Assembly (NCBI GenBank): GCA_023432565.1
Contig: JAEYUL010000064.1
Span: forward strand, 1-57,490
Direction: 5' to 3'
DNA length: 57,490 bases
DNA from: Actinomycetes bacterium
Lineage (GTDB): Bacteria; Actinomycetota; Actinomycetes; Actinomycetales; Cellulomonadaceae
The notes beneath the pieces were generated by a model, which saw nothing but the letters and a program-made list of their open reading frames with translations, was not told where the DNA came from and searched no databases. Below are positions 38,092-47,631 of the stretch, one piece after another. Numbering within the stretch: position 1 is the first letter of the stretch; each line of letters starts with the position of its first letter. The translations under genes and the position numbers were made by a program.

Positions 38092-40839
38092 TCAGCTGTC
38101 GCCGCCGGTGTTGCCGGAGGTGCCGGCGGTGACGTCGTACAACCGGTAGCGCTCGATCGCCTGCGCCGGCGCGTCGGGCGCGACCGCGCCGGTCCGCGCG
38201 AGCTGCTGCAGCACGCGCACGACGGTCGAGGGGCCGTCGATCTTGAAGTGGCGACGAGCCGCCGCGCGCGTGTCGGAGAAGCCGAAGCCGTCCGCACCGA
38301 GCGTCGCGTACGTGCCCGGCACCCACGCCCGGACCTGGTCGGCGACGAGGTGGTCGTAGTCCGTCGTCGCGACGAACGGACCCTCGGCGCCCGCCAGCTT
38401 GCGGGTCAGGTACGGCACCCGCGGCTCCTCGTGCGGGTGCAGGAACGCGTGCTCGTCGGCCGCGAGTGCGTCGCGACGCAGCTCGTTCCACGAGGTCACC
38501 GACCACACGGCCGCCCGCACGCCCCAGTCCTCGGCGAGCAGCTTCTGCGCCTCGAGGGCCCACGGCACCGCCACGCCCGAGGCGAGGATCTGGGCACGGG
38601 GCCCCTCGCCCTCGGCGGGAGACAGCAGGTAGATGCCCTTGAGGATGCCCTCGACGTCGACACCCTCGGGCTCGGCCGGCTGGACGATCGGCTCGTTGTA
38701 GACCGTGAGGTAGTAGATGACGTCCCGGTCCCGGCCGCCGTTGTCCTCGGCGTACATCCGGTCGATGCCGTCACGCACGATGTGCCGCAGCTCGTAGCCG
38801 TACGCGGCGTCGTAGTGCACGACGTGCGGCATGGTGCCGGCGAGCAGCGGCGAGTGACCGTCGGCGTGCTGCAGGCCCTCGCCCGTCAGCGTCGTGCGTC
38901 CCGCGGTGGCTCCGATGAGGAAGCCGCGCGCCATCTGGTCTCCGGCCGCCCAGAACTGGTCGCCCGTGCGCTGGAAGCCGAACATCGAGTAGTAGAAGTA
39001 GAACGGCACCAGCGGCTCGCCGTGCGTCGCGTAGGACGTGCCGACCGCCTGGAACGCCGAGGCCGAGCCGGCCTCGTTGATCCCGGTGTGCATGATCTGC
39101 CCGGCCTCGGACTCCTTGTAGCTCAGCATGAGCTCGCGGTCGACCGCGAGGTAGTGCTGGCCGACGGTGTTGAAGATCTTCGCGCTCGGGAAGATCGAGT
39201 CGAGGCCGAAGGTGCGGGCCTCGTCGGGGATGATCGGCACCAGGCGGTGGCCGAACTCCTTGTCCTTGAGCAGGTCCTTGAACAGGCGCACCAGCGCCAT
39301 GGTCGTGGCGACCTCCTGCTGGCCCGAGCCCTTGGCGAGACCCTCGTACTTCTCGGGTGCCGGCGTCGCGACGGGCGCGTACGTCGAACGCCGCTCGGGC
39401 ACGAAGCCGCCGAGCTGGCGCCGCCGCTCGAGCAGGTACTGGATCGCCTCGTCGTCCTGCCCCGGGTGGTAGTACGGGGGCAGGTACGGGTTCTCCTCGA
39501 GCTGGGCGTCCGTGAACGGGATGTGCAGCGTGTCGCGCAGCGTCTTGAGGTCGTCGATCTTGAGCTTCTTCATCTGGTGCGTGGCGTTGCGACCGGCGAA
39601 GCCCGAGCCCAGGCCGTAGCCCTTGATCGTGTGGGCCAGGATGATCGTCGGCTGGCCCGTGTGCTCACGCGCCGCCTTGTAGGCCGCGTAGATCTTGCGG
39701 TAGTCGTGCCCGCCGCGCTTGAGCGCCCAGATCTCGTCGTCGGTCATCTTCTCGACCAGCGCCTTGGTACGCGGGTCGCGACCGAAGAAGTGCTCACGGA
39801 TGAACGCGCCGTTCTCGGCGCGGTACGTCTGGAAGTCGCCGTCCGGCGTGATGTTCATGAGGTGGACGAGCGCGCGGTCCTTGTCGGCGTTGAGCAGGAC
39901 GTCCCACTCGCGGCCCCAGATGACCTTGATGACGTTCCAGCCCGCGCCGCGGAACTCGGCCTCGAGCTCCTGGATGATCTTGCCGTTGCCGCGCACGGGA
40001 CCGTCGAGGCGCTGCAGGTTGCAGTTCACGACGAACGTCAGGTTGTCGAGGTTCTGCTGCGCAGCGAGGTGGATCAGGCCGCGCGACTCGGGCTCGTCCA
40101 TCTCGCCGTCGCCGAGGAACGCCCAGACGTCCTGCTGGCTGGTGTCCTTGATCCCGCGGTTGTGCAGGTAGCGGTTCGTCCACGCCTGGTAGATCGCCCC
40201 CGACGGACCCAGGCCCATCGAGACGGTCGGGAACTCCCACAGGTCCGGCGCGAGGCGGGGGTGCGGGTAGGACGGCAGGCCGCCGCCGGGGTGCGACAGC
40301 TCCTGGCGGAAGCCGTCGAGCTGGTGCTCGGTGAGCCGGCCCTCGAGGAAGGCGCGCGCGTACACGCCGGGGGAGGCGTGGCCCTGGAAGTAGACCTGGT
40401 CGCCGCCGCCGGGGTGGTCCTTGCCCCGGAAGAAGTGGTTGAGGCCGACCTCGTACAGCGTCGCGACCGACGCGTACGACGAGATGTGCCCGCCGACCGC
40501 GATCCCGGGGCGCTGGGCGCGCGTCACCATGACCGCGGCGTTCCAGCGGTTCCAGGAGCGGTAGCGCCGCTCGATGGCCTCGTCGCCGGGGAAGTACGGC
40601 TCGTTGTGCACCGCGATCGTGTTCACGTACGGCGTGTTGAGCGACGCCGGGATCGCGACGTTCTTCTCCCGCGCGTGGCGCAGGAGGCTCATGAGGACGT
40701 ACCGCGCGCGCGGCCCACCCTTGGAGTCGATCAGCCCGTCGAGGGACTCGAGCCACTCGCCGGTCTCGTCGGGGTCGATGTCGGGTACCTGGCTGAGCAG
40801 GCCGCCGATCAGCGGACCCGTCTCGTCGATCTGAGCCAC
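38092..40839 (-). CDS. aceE: pyruvate dehydrogenase E1 component (homodimeric)
   Basis: This thiamine-diphosphate enzyme decarboxylates pyruvate and passes the acetyl group to the E2 lipoyl domains. The 915 residues match the homodimeric AceE type. The ThDP motif reads FLGDGEMDEPESRG ... VVNCNLQRLDG. N-terminal HISSYASVATLYEVGLNHFFRG and FQGHASPGVYARAFLEGRL precede it, and the second-half transketolase-like domain has GINEAGSASAFQAVGTSYATHGE. GTG 40839 is chosen for GAGGAG five bases upstream and the conserved VAQIDETGPLIGGLLSQVPDIDPDETGEW-type N-terminus. Next to DUF3052 and ahpE it reproduces the mycobacterial order. Confidence 0.96.
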   Translation of the reverse strand: MAQIDETGPLIGGLLSQVPDIDPDETGEWLESLDGLIDSKGGPRARYVLMSLLRHAREKNVAIPASLNTPYVNTIAVHNEPYFPGDEAIERRYRSWNRWNAAVMVTRAQRPGIAVGGHISSYASVATLYEVGLNHFFRGKDHPGGGDQVYFQGHASPGVYARAFLEGRLTEHQLDGFRQELSHPGGGLPSYPHPRLAPDLWEFPTVSMGLGPSGAIYQAWTNRYLHNRGIKDTSQQDVWAFLGDGEMDEPESRGLIHLAAQQNLDNLTFVVNCNLQRLDGPVRGNGKIIQELEAEFRGAGWNVIKVIWGREWDVLLNADKDRALVHLMNITPDGDFQTYRAENGAFIREHFFGRDPRTKALVEKMTDDEIWALKRGGHDYRKIYAAYKAAREHTGQPTIILAHTIKGYGLGSGFAGRNATHQMKKLKIDDLKTLRDTLHIPFTDAQLEENPYLPPYYHPGQDDEAIQYLLERRRQLGGFVPERRSTYAPVATPAPEKYEGLAKGSGQQEVATTMALVRLFKDLLKDKEFGHRLVPIIPDEARTFGLDSIFPSAKIFNTVGQHYLAVDRELMLSYKESEAGQIMHTGINEAGSASAFQAVGTSYATHGEPLVPFYFYYSMFGFQRTGDQFWAAGDQMARGFLIGATAGRTTLTGEGLQHADGHSPLLAGTMPHVVHYDAAYGYELRHIVRDGIDRMYAEDNGGRDRDVIYYLTVYNEPIVQPAEPEGVDVEGILKGIYLLSPAEGEGPRAQILASGVAVPWALEAQKLLAEDWGVRAAVWSVTSWNELRRDALAADEHAFLHPHEEPRVPYLTRKLAGAEGPFVATTDYDHLVADQVRAWVPGTYATLGADGFGFSDTRAAARRHFKIDGPSTVVRVLQQLARTGAVAPDAPAQAIERYRLYDVTAGTSGNTGGDS

Positions 40840-41001
40840 CAGTGCTCCTCGCCTCTCGTCGGCGCGCGGGCCCGGATCGGCCTTCGCGCACATCGTCGGC
40901 CCGTCCCCGGCCACGCGCGGCTGGAAACCGTGCGCACGGGAGCGGGTAGTCCGACCCATTCTCGGACCCTCGCAGCCAGAAAGTCACACGTCGGTCGTCA
41001 T

Positions 41002-41098
41002 GCGGCACGTGACGTCCATGACACCGCGCCGTGCCCCGGGCCGCACGGCGCGGCACGTGACGTCCATGACACCGCGCCGTGCCCCGGGCCGCACGGCG
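41002..41098. repeat. 48-bp perfect tandem duplication between aceE and DUF3052
   Basis: Bases 41002-41049 are repeated exactly at 41050-41097. Each copy contains GGCACGTGACGTC (a CACGTG core) and a GCCGTGC ... GCACGGC inverted repeat. The duplication lies in the 376-base divergent region between aceE and DUF3052. A TAGGTT hexamer at 41152-41157 may be the -10 for the rightward genes. Nothing else is clear there. Confidence 0.9.
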
Positions 41099-41215
41099 GG
41101 GTCACGGCCGTGGCCGACGGGCCTTGCCAGGTGGCGCGCGCTGCTGTGGGCTAGGTTGTGCCCAGACCGGAGGCACGCCCACGAGGGCGGCCATGACGAA
41201 GGGATCGGACGGGAC

Positions 41216-41635
41216 GTGTCAGCCAGTGCGGATGCCGGGCAGCAGCAAGCTGCCCGCCTGGGCTTCTCCTCGGGTCAGGTGATCCAGGAGATCGGCTACG
41301 ACGACGACGTCGACGAAGCCCTGCGGGAAGGCCTCGAGGCAGTCACCGGCACGGAGCTCGTCGACGAGGACTACGACGACGTCACCGACGGTGCGATCAT
41401 CTGGTTCCGCGAGGACGACGGGGACCTGACCGACTTCCTGGTCGACGCGATGACCGTGCTCGACGACAACGGCCCGATCTGGGTGCTGTCGCCGAAGGCC
41501 GGCCGTCCCGGGCACGTCTCGCACTCCGACATCGAGGAGGCCGCGACCACCTCCGGCCTGCACGCGATGTCGACGTTCGCCATCGCCCCGGACTGGTCGG
41601 CGACCAAGCTCGGCACACGCGGTCGAGGCAAGTGA
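41216..41635 (+). CDS. DUF3052 family protein
   Basis: A 139-residue acidic soluble protein of the actinobacterial DUF3052 family (AARLGFSSGQVIQEIGYDDDVDEALREGLEAVTG; GAIIWFREDDGDLTDFLVDAM; IAPDWSATKLGTRG). Function is unknown. In Mycobacterium tuberculosis the same trio occurs (aceE, DUF3052, ahpE). GTG 41216 begins the family N-terminus. Its stop overlaps the peroxiredoxin start (GTGA). Confidence 0.88.
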   Translation: MSASADAGQQQAARLGFSSGQVIQEIGYDDDVDEALREGLEAVTGTELVDEDYDDVTDGAIIWFREDDGDLTDFLVDAMTVLDDNGPIWVLSPKAGRPGHVSHSDIEEAATTSGLHAMSTFAIAPDWSATKLGTRGRGK

Positions 41636-42102
41636 CCCAGGGGCCGGCCACCGCGGTCGTCGGGGCTCCCGCACCCGGCTTCACGCTGTCGGACACGCAC
41701 GGCACGCCCGTGACGCTCGCCGAGCTGCGTGGCACGCCGGTGGTGCTCGTGTTCGTGCCGTTCGCGTTCTCCGGGACGTGCACCGGCGAGCTGTGCGAGC
41801 TGCGGGACAACATCGAGCAGTTCGACGCCGCAGGCGTCCGGCTGCTCGTGGTGAGCTGCGACCCGATGTTCTCGCTGCGCGCGTGGGCCGAGCACGAGGG
41901 CTTCGCGTTCGACCTGCTCTCGGACTTCTGGCCGCACGGCGAGGTGGCCCGGGCGTACGGCGTGTTCGACGAGACGAGCGGGCACGCGCTGCGCGGCTCG
42001 TTCCTGGTGGACGCCGAGGGCGTCCTGCGCTGGAGCGTCGTCAACGCGCGCGGCCAGGCGCGGCCGCTCGCGGCGTACCGCGAGGCGCTCGCCGCGCTGT
42101 GA
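41632..42102 (+). CDS. ahpE: AhpE-type peroxiredoxin
   Basis: A 156-residue thiol peroxidase that reduces peroxides. The thioredoxin fold carries PFAFSGTCTGELCELRDN, where C50 is the peroxidatic Cys with T49 nearby and an extra C55 five residues on. Mycobacterial AhpE lacks that second Cys, having Asp there, so this one may form an intramolecular disulfide or be reduced differently. GTG 41632 overlaps the DUF3052 stop, giving translational coupling. Confidence 0.92.
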   Translation: MTQGPATAVVGAPAPGFTLSDTHGTPVTLAELRGTPVVLVFVPFAFSGTCTGELCELRDNIEQFDAAGVRLLVVSCDPMFSLRAWAEHEGFAFDLLSDFWPHGEVARAYGVFDETSGHALRGSFLVDAEGVLRWSVVNARGQARPLAAYREALAAL

Positions 42103-42162
42103 GGTGACCACGCTGCGGTACCGTCCGCCGCGGGCCGCGCGGGTGCCTCGCGCCGCGCGGGC

Positions 42163-42174
42163 TAGGCTGGCCAG
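42163..42174 (+). promoter_or_regulatory. -10 element of the leaderless cysteine-leader transcript
   Basis: TAGGCT (42163-42168) lies six bases before the GTG of the seven-residue leader, placing the predicted transcription start on the start codon. Confidence 0.65.
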
Positions 42175-42198
42175 GTGCGCTTCTGCTGTCGTCCGTGA
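42175..42198 (+). CDS. seven-residue leader peptide with tandem Cys codons (attenuator)
   Basis: The ORF reads (M)RFCCRP and stops at TGA 42196-42198, 60 bases before cbs. Leaderless short ORFs with consecutive Cys codons act as cysteine-responsive attenuators in mycobacteria, and this has the same features. The eight bases over the Cys codons (42183-42190) pair perfectly with GACAGCAG at 42249-42256, which includes the end of the AGAGGA ribosome-binding site of cbs. A second hairpin CCGCGC/GCGCGG (42221-42238) lies between. Ribosome stalling when Cys-tRNA is scarce would free the site. The mechanism is inferred. Confidence 0.7.
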   Translation: MRFCCRP

Positions 42199-42256
42199 CG
42201 ACCCCACCGCCCGGACCGCCCCGCGCCTGCGTGCGCGGCCTGCCAGAGGACAGCAG
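42183..42256 (+). promoter_or_regulatory. cysteine-responsive RNA switch: leader Cys codons pair with the cbs ribosome-binding site
   Basis: CTGCTGTC (42183-42190) is complementary over all eight bases to GACAGCAG (42249-42256). The pairing would occupy both Cys codons and the 3' end of the AGAGGA box (42245-42250), eight bases before the cbs ATG. The enclosed 42221-42238 hairpin would bring the halves together. Confidence 0.6.
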
Positions 42257-42258
42257 CG

Positions 42259-43623
<1,365 letters not shown>

Positions 43624-43636
43624 GGAGCACACAGGC

Positions 43637-44803
43637 ATGACCGAGCACGAGCAGCGCCCCACCGGGGGCTTCGAGACCCTGGCGATCCACGCCGGGCAGG
43701 ACCCCGACGCGACCACCGGCGCAGTGATCCCGCCCGTGCACATGAGCTCGACCTACGTCCAGGACGGCATCGGGGGGCTGCGCGGAGGGTATGAGTACGG
43801 ACGGGCCGGCAACCCGACCCGCACCGCGCTCGAGACGCAGCTCGCGGCGCTCGAGGGCGGGAGCCACGCGCTGTCGTTCGCCTCGGGCCTGGCCGCCGAG
43901 GACGCGCTGCTGCGCGCCGTGCTGCGTCCGGGCGACCGCCTGCTCATCGGGAACGACGTCTACGGCGGCACGTACCGCCTCGTGTCGCGCGTCCTCGGCC
44001 CGTGGGGCGTCGAGCACCGGGTCGTCGACCTCACCGACCTCGACGGCGTGCGCACCGCGCTCGCGCAGACCGGGGCGCGCCTGCTGTGGGTCGAGACGCC
44101 GTCCAACCCGTACCTGCGGGTCAGCGACATCGCCGCCCTGGCCGAGCTCGCGCACACGGCCGGCGCGCTGCTCGTCGTCGACAACACGTTCGCCACGCCC
44201 GCCCTGCAGCGCCCGCTCGCGCTCGGCGCGGACGCCGTCGTGCACTCGACCACCAAGTACCTGGGCGGGCACTCCGACGTGGTCGGCGGCGCGGTCGTCC
44301 TCCGCGACGCCGAGCTCGCGGAGCAGGTGAAGTTCCTGCAGTTCGCGGCCGGCGCGGTGTCCGGCCCGCTCGACGCCTGGCTCACGACGCGCGGGATCAA
44401 GACCCTAGCGGTGCGCGTGCAGCGCCACGGCGAGAACGCGCAGACGGTCGCTCAGGCGCTCGTCGGGCACCCGAAGGTCGCACGCGTGCACTACCCGGGG
44501 CTGGCCGAGCACCCGGGTCACGAGCTCGCCGCACGGCAGATGGCCGGGTTCGGCGGCATCGTCAGCCTCGAGCTGGCCGACGGCGCGGCCGCACGCCGGT
44601 TCGCCGAGTCGACGCGGCTGTTCACGCTCGCCGAGTCCCTGGGCGGCGTGGAGTCGCTGGTCAACCACCCGGCGAGCATGACGCACGCGTCGGTCAAGGG
44701 CACCGAGCTCGAGGTGTCCGAGACGGTCGTGCGGCTGTCCGTCGGGCTGGAGTCCGCCGCCGACCTCGTGGCCGATCTCGAGACCGCGCTCGCGCGCGTC
44801 TGA
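43637..44803 (+). CDS. metB: cystathionine gamma-synthase / gamma-lyase
   Basis: A 388-residue PLP enzyme of the Cys/Met metabolism family, with YEYGRAGNPTRTALE, SFASGLAAEDALL, DVYGGTYRLVSRV and K207 in HSTTKYLGGHSDVVGG. The C-terminal GVESLVNHPASMTH is typical of the synthase/lyase group. Co-transcription with cbs suggests that cystathionine is split to cysteine (lyase direction), although the gene is often annotated metB; sequence alone does not separate the two activities. GAGGAG lies upstream. Confidence 0.9.
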   Translation: MTEHEQRPTGGFETLAIHAGQDPDATTGAVIPPVHMSSTYVQDGIGGLRGGYEYGRAGNPTRTALETQLAALEGGSHALSFASGLAAEDALLRAVLRPGDRLLIGNDVYGGTYRLVSRVLGPWGVEHRVVDLTDLDGVRTALAQTGARLLWVETPSNPYLRVSDIAALAELAHTAGALLVVDNTFATPALQRPLALGADAVVHSTTKYLGGHSDVVGGAVVLRDAELAEQVKFLQFAAGAVSGPLDAWLTTRGIKTLAVRVQRHGENAQTVAQALVGHPKVARVHYPGLAEHPGHELAARQMAGFGGIVSLELADGAAARRFAESTRLFTLAESLGGVESLVNHPASMTHASVKGTELEVSETVVRLSVGLESAADLVADLETALARV

Positions 44804-44896
44804 CGGCGCCGCGCAGCCCGGCGGGCGACGCGGATGCACGTCCGGACGGCCCGGTAGGGTGTGACGCCGTCGGACGTGCTGGTCGCGCGTCCGCAG

Positions 44897-44970
44897 GGGC
44901 CTGTAGCTCAGCTGGTCAGAGCACCGCGCTTACACCGCGGGGGTCGCCGGTTCGAACCCGGCCGGGCCCA
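44897..44970 (+). tRNA. tRNA-Val (TAC)
   Basis: The 74-base cloverleaf has acceptor GGGCCTG / CGGGCCC with one G-T pair and discriminator A. The anticodon stem-loop is CGCGC-TTACACC-GCGG with anticodon TAC, and the T-arm GGTTCGAACCC. CCA is not encoded. Confidence 0.95.
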
Positions 44971-45001
44971 CGCCGGATGGCTCCGCGCGGCGCGCGCAGC
45001 A

Positions 45002-45014
45002 TACGGTTCACGTC
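45002..45014 (+). promoter_or_regulatory. -10 element of leaderless beta-helix gene
   Basis: TACGGT (45002-45007) lies seven bases before the ATG at 45015, just downstream of tRNA-Val. Confidence 0.55.
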
Positions 45015-46985
45015 ATGCCTGACATCCACGTCACCGTCGACGGCTCGGACACAGCGGCAGGGACGCGGGACGCGCCCCTGCGGACGATCAGCAGGGCGGC
45101 GCGGATCGCGCGGCCCGGGGACACGGTGCTCGTGCACGAGGGGGAGTACCGCGAGTGGGTCCGTCCCGCGCGCGGCGGCCTGTCCGACGAGCGCCGCATC
45201 ACCTACGCCGCCGCGCCCGGCGAGCGCGTCGTCGTCAAGGGCTCCGAGCGCGTGACCGGCTGGCAGCCCGACGGCGGGACGGTGTGGCGGGTGAGTCTGC
45301 CGAACACGCTGTTCGGGGAGCACAACCCGTTCGCCGAGCTCGTCGAGGGCGACTGGACGATCTACGAGCCCGGCGCGCCACGCAAGCACCTCGCTGAGGT
45401 GTACCTCGACGGGCGCGCGTTCTACGAGGTGCACTCGCGCGAGGAGGTCCACGACCCGCAGCGGCGCGACGAGGTGCTCGACGTGTGGACCGGACGCCTC
45501 GTGGCGACTCACGAGCCCGACCAGACCGTGTTCGTCTGGTACGCGCAGGTGGACGCGGACGTCACGACCGTCTGGGCCAACTTCCACGGCGCCGACCCGA
45601 ACTCCGAGCTCGTCGAGGTCAACGTGCGTCGCTCGGTGTTCTACCCCGACCGGCACCACCTGGACTGGATCACGGTGCGCGGCTTCGAGCTCGCGCACGC
45701 CGCGACCCCGTGGGCACCGCCGACCGCCGACCAGCCCGGGCTGATCGGCCCGAGCTGGGCCAAGGGCTGGATCATCGAGGACAACCTCATCCACGACGCG
45801 AAGTGCGCGGCGGTCTCGCTCGGCAAGGAGGCCTCGACCGGCGACAACGACTCGTCGCGGCGTGGCGACAAGCCGGGCTACCAGTACCAGCTCGAGTCGG
45901 TGTTCGCCGCACGGCACATCGGCTGGGACCGCGAGCACATCGGCTCGCACGTGGTGCGGCGCAACACGATCGTCGACTGCGGGCAGGCCGGCGTGGTCGG
46001 CCACCTGGGATGCGTGTTCTCGACGGTCGAGGACAACCACATCCACCGCATCGGCCTCAAGCGTGAGTTCTTCGGGCACGAGATCGCGGGCATCAAGCTG
46101 CACGCGGCGATCGACACGCAGATCCGGCACAACCGCATCCACGACACGAGCCTCGGCATCTGGCTCGACTGGCAGACCCAGGGCACCCGCGTGAGCCGCA
46201 ACCTGCTGTACGGGAACAACCGCGACCTGTTCGTCGAGGTGTCCCACGGCCCGTACGTCGTCGACCACAACGTCCTGGCCTCGGCGGCCTCGGTCGAGGT
46301 CGTCGCGCAGGGCGGTGCCTACCTCAACAACCTCGTGGGCGGGACGGTGCGTCTCGAACCGGTGCCGGACCGCTCGACCCCCTACCACGTGCCGCACTCG
46401 ACGCAGGTGGCGGGCTTCGCGGTCGTCGAGGGCGGAGACGACCGCTGGGTCGGCAACCTGTTCCTGGGCGGCGACGTGGACGACGCGTACGAGCCCGGCG
46501 GCGGGTTCCACCGGGCGGCGGGCTTCGGGACGGCCGGGTACGACGGGTGCCCGACGACCTTCGAGGAGTACCGCGAGGGCCTCGACCCGTCCCTCGGTGA
46601 CCACGCGCAGTTCCGCGGCAAGCGGTTGCCGGTGCTGATCAGCGACAACGTGTACGCGAACGGCGCGACGCCGTTCCACGCCGAGGAGCGGCCCCAGGTG
46701 CTCGCGCCGGACGACGAGGTGCAGGTGACCGTCACGGACGAGGGCGACGAGGTGTACCTCGAGATCGCTCTGCCCGACGGCCTCGACGTCAGCGCGGCGC
46801 CGCCTGTCGACGGCACCGCGCTGGGTTTCGCGCACTTCCCGGACACCGCGTTCGAGCGGCCCGACGGGTCCGTGCTGCGGGCGGACGTGGACCTGCTCGG
46901 GACGGTGAAGTCCACCGGCACGCGGTACCCGGCCGGCCCGCTCGCGGAGCTGCGCGCGGGGCTCGGCAGGGTGCGCGTCTGGTAG
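45015..46985 (+). CDS. cytoplasmic right-handed parallel beta-helix protein (possible glycan-active enzyme)
   Basis: A 656-residue protein. The N-terminus IHVTVDGSDTAAGTRDAPLRTISRAARIARPGDTV is the opening of DUF1565/pectate-lyase-like beta-helix proteins. Repeated rungs follow (DWITVRGFELAHA; GWIIEDNLIHDAKCAAVSLG; HVVRRNTIVDCGQAGVVGHLG; TVEDNHIHRIGLKREFFGHEIAGIKLH; IRHNRIHDTSLGIWLDWQTQGTRVSRNLLYG). The GIWLDWQTQGT rung with acidic and aromatic residues suggests an active site, similar to beta-helix glycosidases. No signal peptide is present, so it should act inside on short oligosaccharides. Substrate unknown. Confidence 0.82.
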   Translation: MPDIHVTVDGSDTAAGTRDAPLRTISRAARIARPGDTVLVHEGEYREWVRPARGGLSDERRITYAAAPGERVVVKGSERVTGWQPDGGTVWRVSLPNTLFGEHNPFAELVEGDWTIYEPGAPRKHLAEVYLDGRAFYEVHSREEVHDPQRRDEVLDVWTGRLVATHEPDQTVFVWYAQVDADVTTVWANFHGADPNSELVEVNVRRSVFYPDRHHLDWITVRGFELAHAATPWAPPTADQPGLIGPSWAKGWIIEDNLIHDAKCAAVSLGKEASTGDNDSSRRGDKPGYQYQLESVFAARHIGWDREHIGSHVVRRNTIVDCGQAGVVGHLGCVFSTVEDNHIHRIGLKREFFGHEIAGIKLHAAIDTQIRHNRIHDTSLGIWLDWQTQGTRVSRNLLYGNNRDLFVEVSHGPYVVDHNVLASAASVEVVAQGGAYLNNLVGGTVRLEPVPDRSTPYHVPHSTQVAGFAVVEGGDDRWVGNLFLGGDVDDAYEPGGGFHRAAGFGTAGYDGCPTTFEEYREGLDPSLGDHAQFRGKRLPVLISDNVYANGATPFHAEERPQVLAPDDEVQVTVTDEGDEVYLEIALPDGLDVSAAPPVDGTALGFAHFPDTAFERPDGSVLRADVDLLGTVKSTGTRYPAGPLAELRAGLGRVRVW

Positions 46986-46993
46986 GCGCCGCC

Positions 46994-47019
46994 AGGCGGT
47001 CCCGTCAGGCGGTCCCGTC
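46994..47019. repeat. 13-bp tandem repeat
   Basis: AGGCGGTCCCGTC occurs twice head to tail in the gap between the convergent beta-helix and zinc-knuckle genes; a third partial copy begins. No function is apparent. Confidence 0.7.
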
Positions 47020-47073
47020 AGGCCCTCACGCGCAGGTCGCGCACGGGCGTCGCGTGCCGGCGGCGCTGCTCCT

Positions 47074-47247
47074 TCAGCGGCCGAGGATGCGGCCGAGCAG
47101 GCCCGTGCTCGGGGTGGACGACGCCTCGTCGGCGTGGCCCGCGCACCACTGGGAGGCCGGGACCTGGCGGCGGACGTCGTCGACGTGCTGTCCGCACCCC
47201 GTCCAGGTGGTCTTGCCGCACTGTCGGCAGGTGGTCGGTGCACACAT
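47074..47247 (-). CDS. small zinc-knuckle protein
   Basis: A 57-residue protein with CRQCGKTTWTGCGQH near the start (C7, C10, C18, H21), C2 and C35, a compact metal-binding knuckle seen in a widespread family of small uncharacterised proteins. The C-terminal LLGRILGR is a conserved tail. GAGGAGAAG lies upstream of the ATG. It is the last gene after the CsoR-family regulator on the same strand and may share its control. Function unknown. Confidence 0.8.
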   Translation of the reverse strand: MCAPTTCRQCGKTTWTGCGQHVDDVRRQVPASQWCAGHADEASSTPSTGLLGRILGR

Positions 47248-47302
47248 GAGCTTCTCCTCGTGGGGTCGTGCTGGTGGTCGGTGGAGCGGGGTGGCCACGG
47301 CG

Positions 47303-47578
47303 TCAGGCCAGGGTGAGGAAGAGCTTCTCGAGCTCGTCGGTGGTGATGCCCTCGCCTCGGTTGACGCCGTCGGGGTCCGCGACGCAGTCCTTCATGGCCG
47401 TCGCGATGATCGTGAAGCCGGCGCGGTCGAGCGCCGAGGAGACCGCCGAGAGCTGGGTGACGACGTCGCGGCACGAGTCGCCTGCCTCGACCGCCTCGAT
47501 CACGGCGTTGAGCTGGCCGCGCGCGCGGCGCAGGCGGTTGAGGACGCGACGCTGGGCATCCGGGTCGGTCGGGTTCAC
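47303..47578 (-). CDS. CsoR-family repressor with persulfide-sensor (CstR-like) residues
   Basis: A 91-residue all-helical regulator of the CsoR/RcnR family (RVLNRLRRARGQLNAVIEAVEAGDSCRDVVTQLSAVSSALDRAG). Copper-sensing CsoR uses Cys36, His61 and Cys65. Here C36 and C65 are present at identical numbering but position 61 is Ala, the state found in CstR, which senses persulfides through its two Cys. The upstream gene encodes a CoA-disulfide reductase/rhodanese, and a CsoR-type palindrome lies in the operon promoter. GTG 47578 has GAGGAG upstream. Confidence 0.88.
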   Translation of the reverse strand: MNPTDPDAQRRVLNRLRRARGQLNAVIEAVEAGDSCRDVVTQLSAVSSALDRAGFTIIATAMKDCVADPDGVNRGEGITTDELEKLFLTLA

Positions 47579-47631
47579 GGTTGCTCCTCGAGAGGTGGCG
47601 GGGACGCGTCGGTCTGCTGCTGCGGGCGAGT

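Noticed and set aside
38092..40959. aceE start at the ATG 40959
   Set aside because: It would add 40 residues without family similarity; GTG 40839 has GAGGAG at five bases and matches the conserved AceE N-terminus.
41002..41098. 48-bp duplication as a mobile-element or attachment-site remnant
   Set aside because: There is no integrase, tRNA overlap or target-site structure nearby, and only two adjacent copies occur, more like local duplication of regulatory DNA.
47303..47578. Ordinary copper-sensing CsoR
   Set aside because: The His needed for Cu(I) binding is Ala61 and no copper ATPase or chaperone gene is near; the neighbour is a CoA-disulfide reductase/rhodanese.
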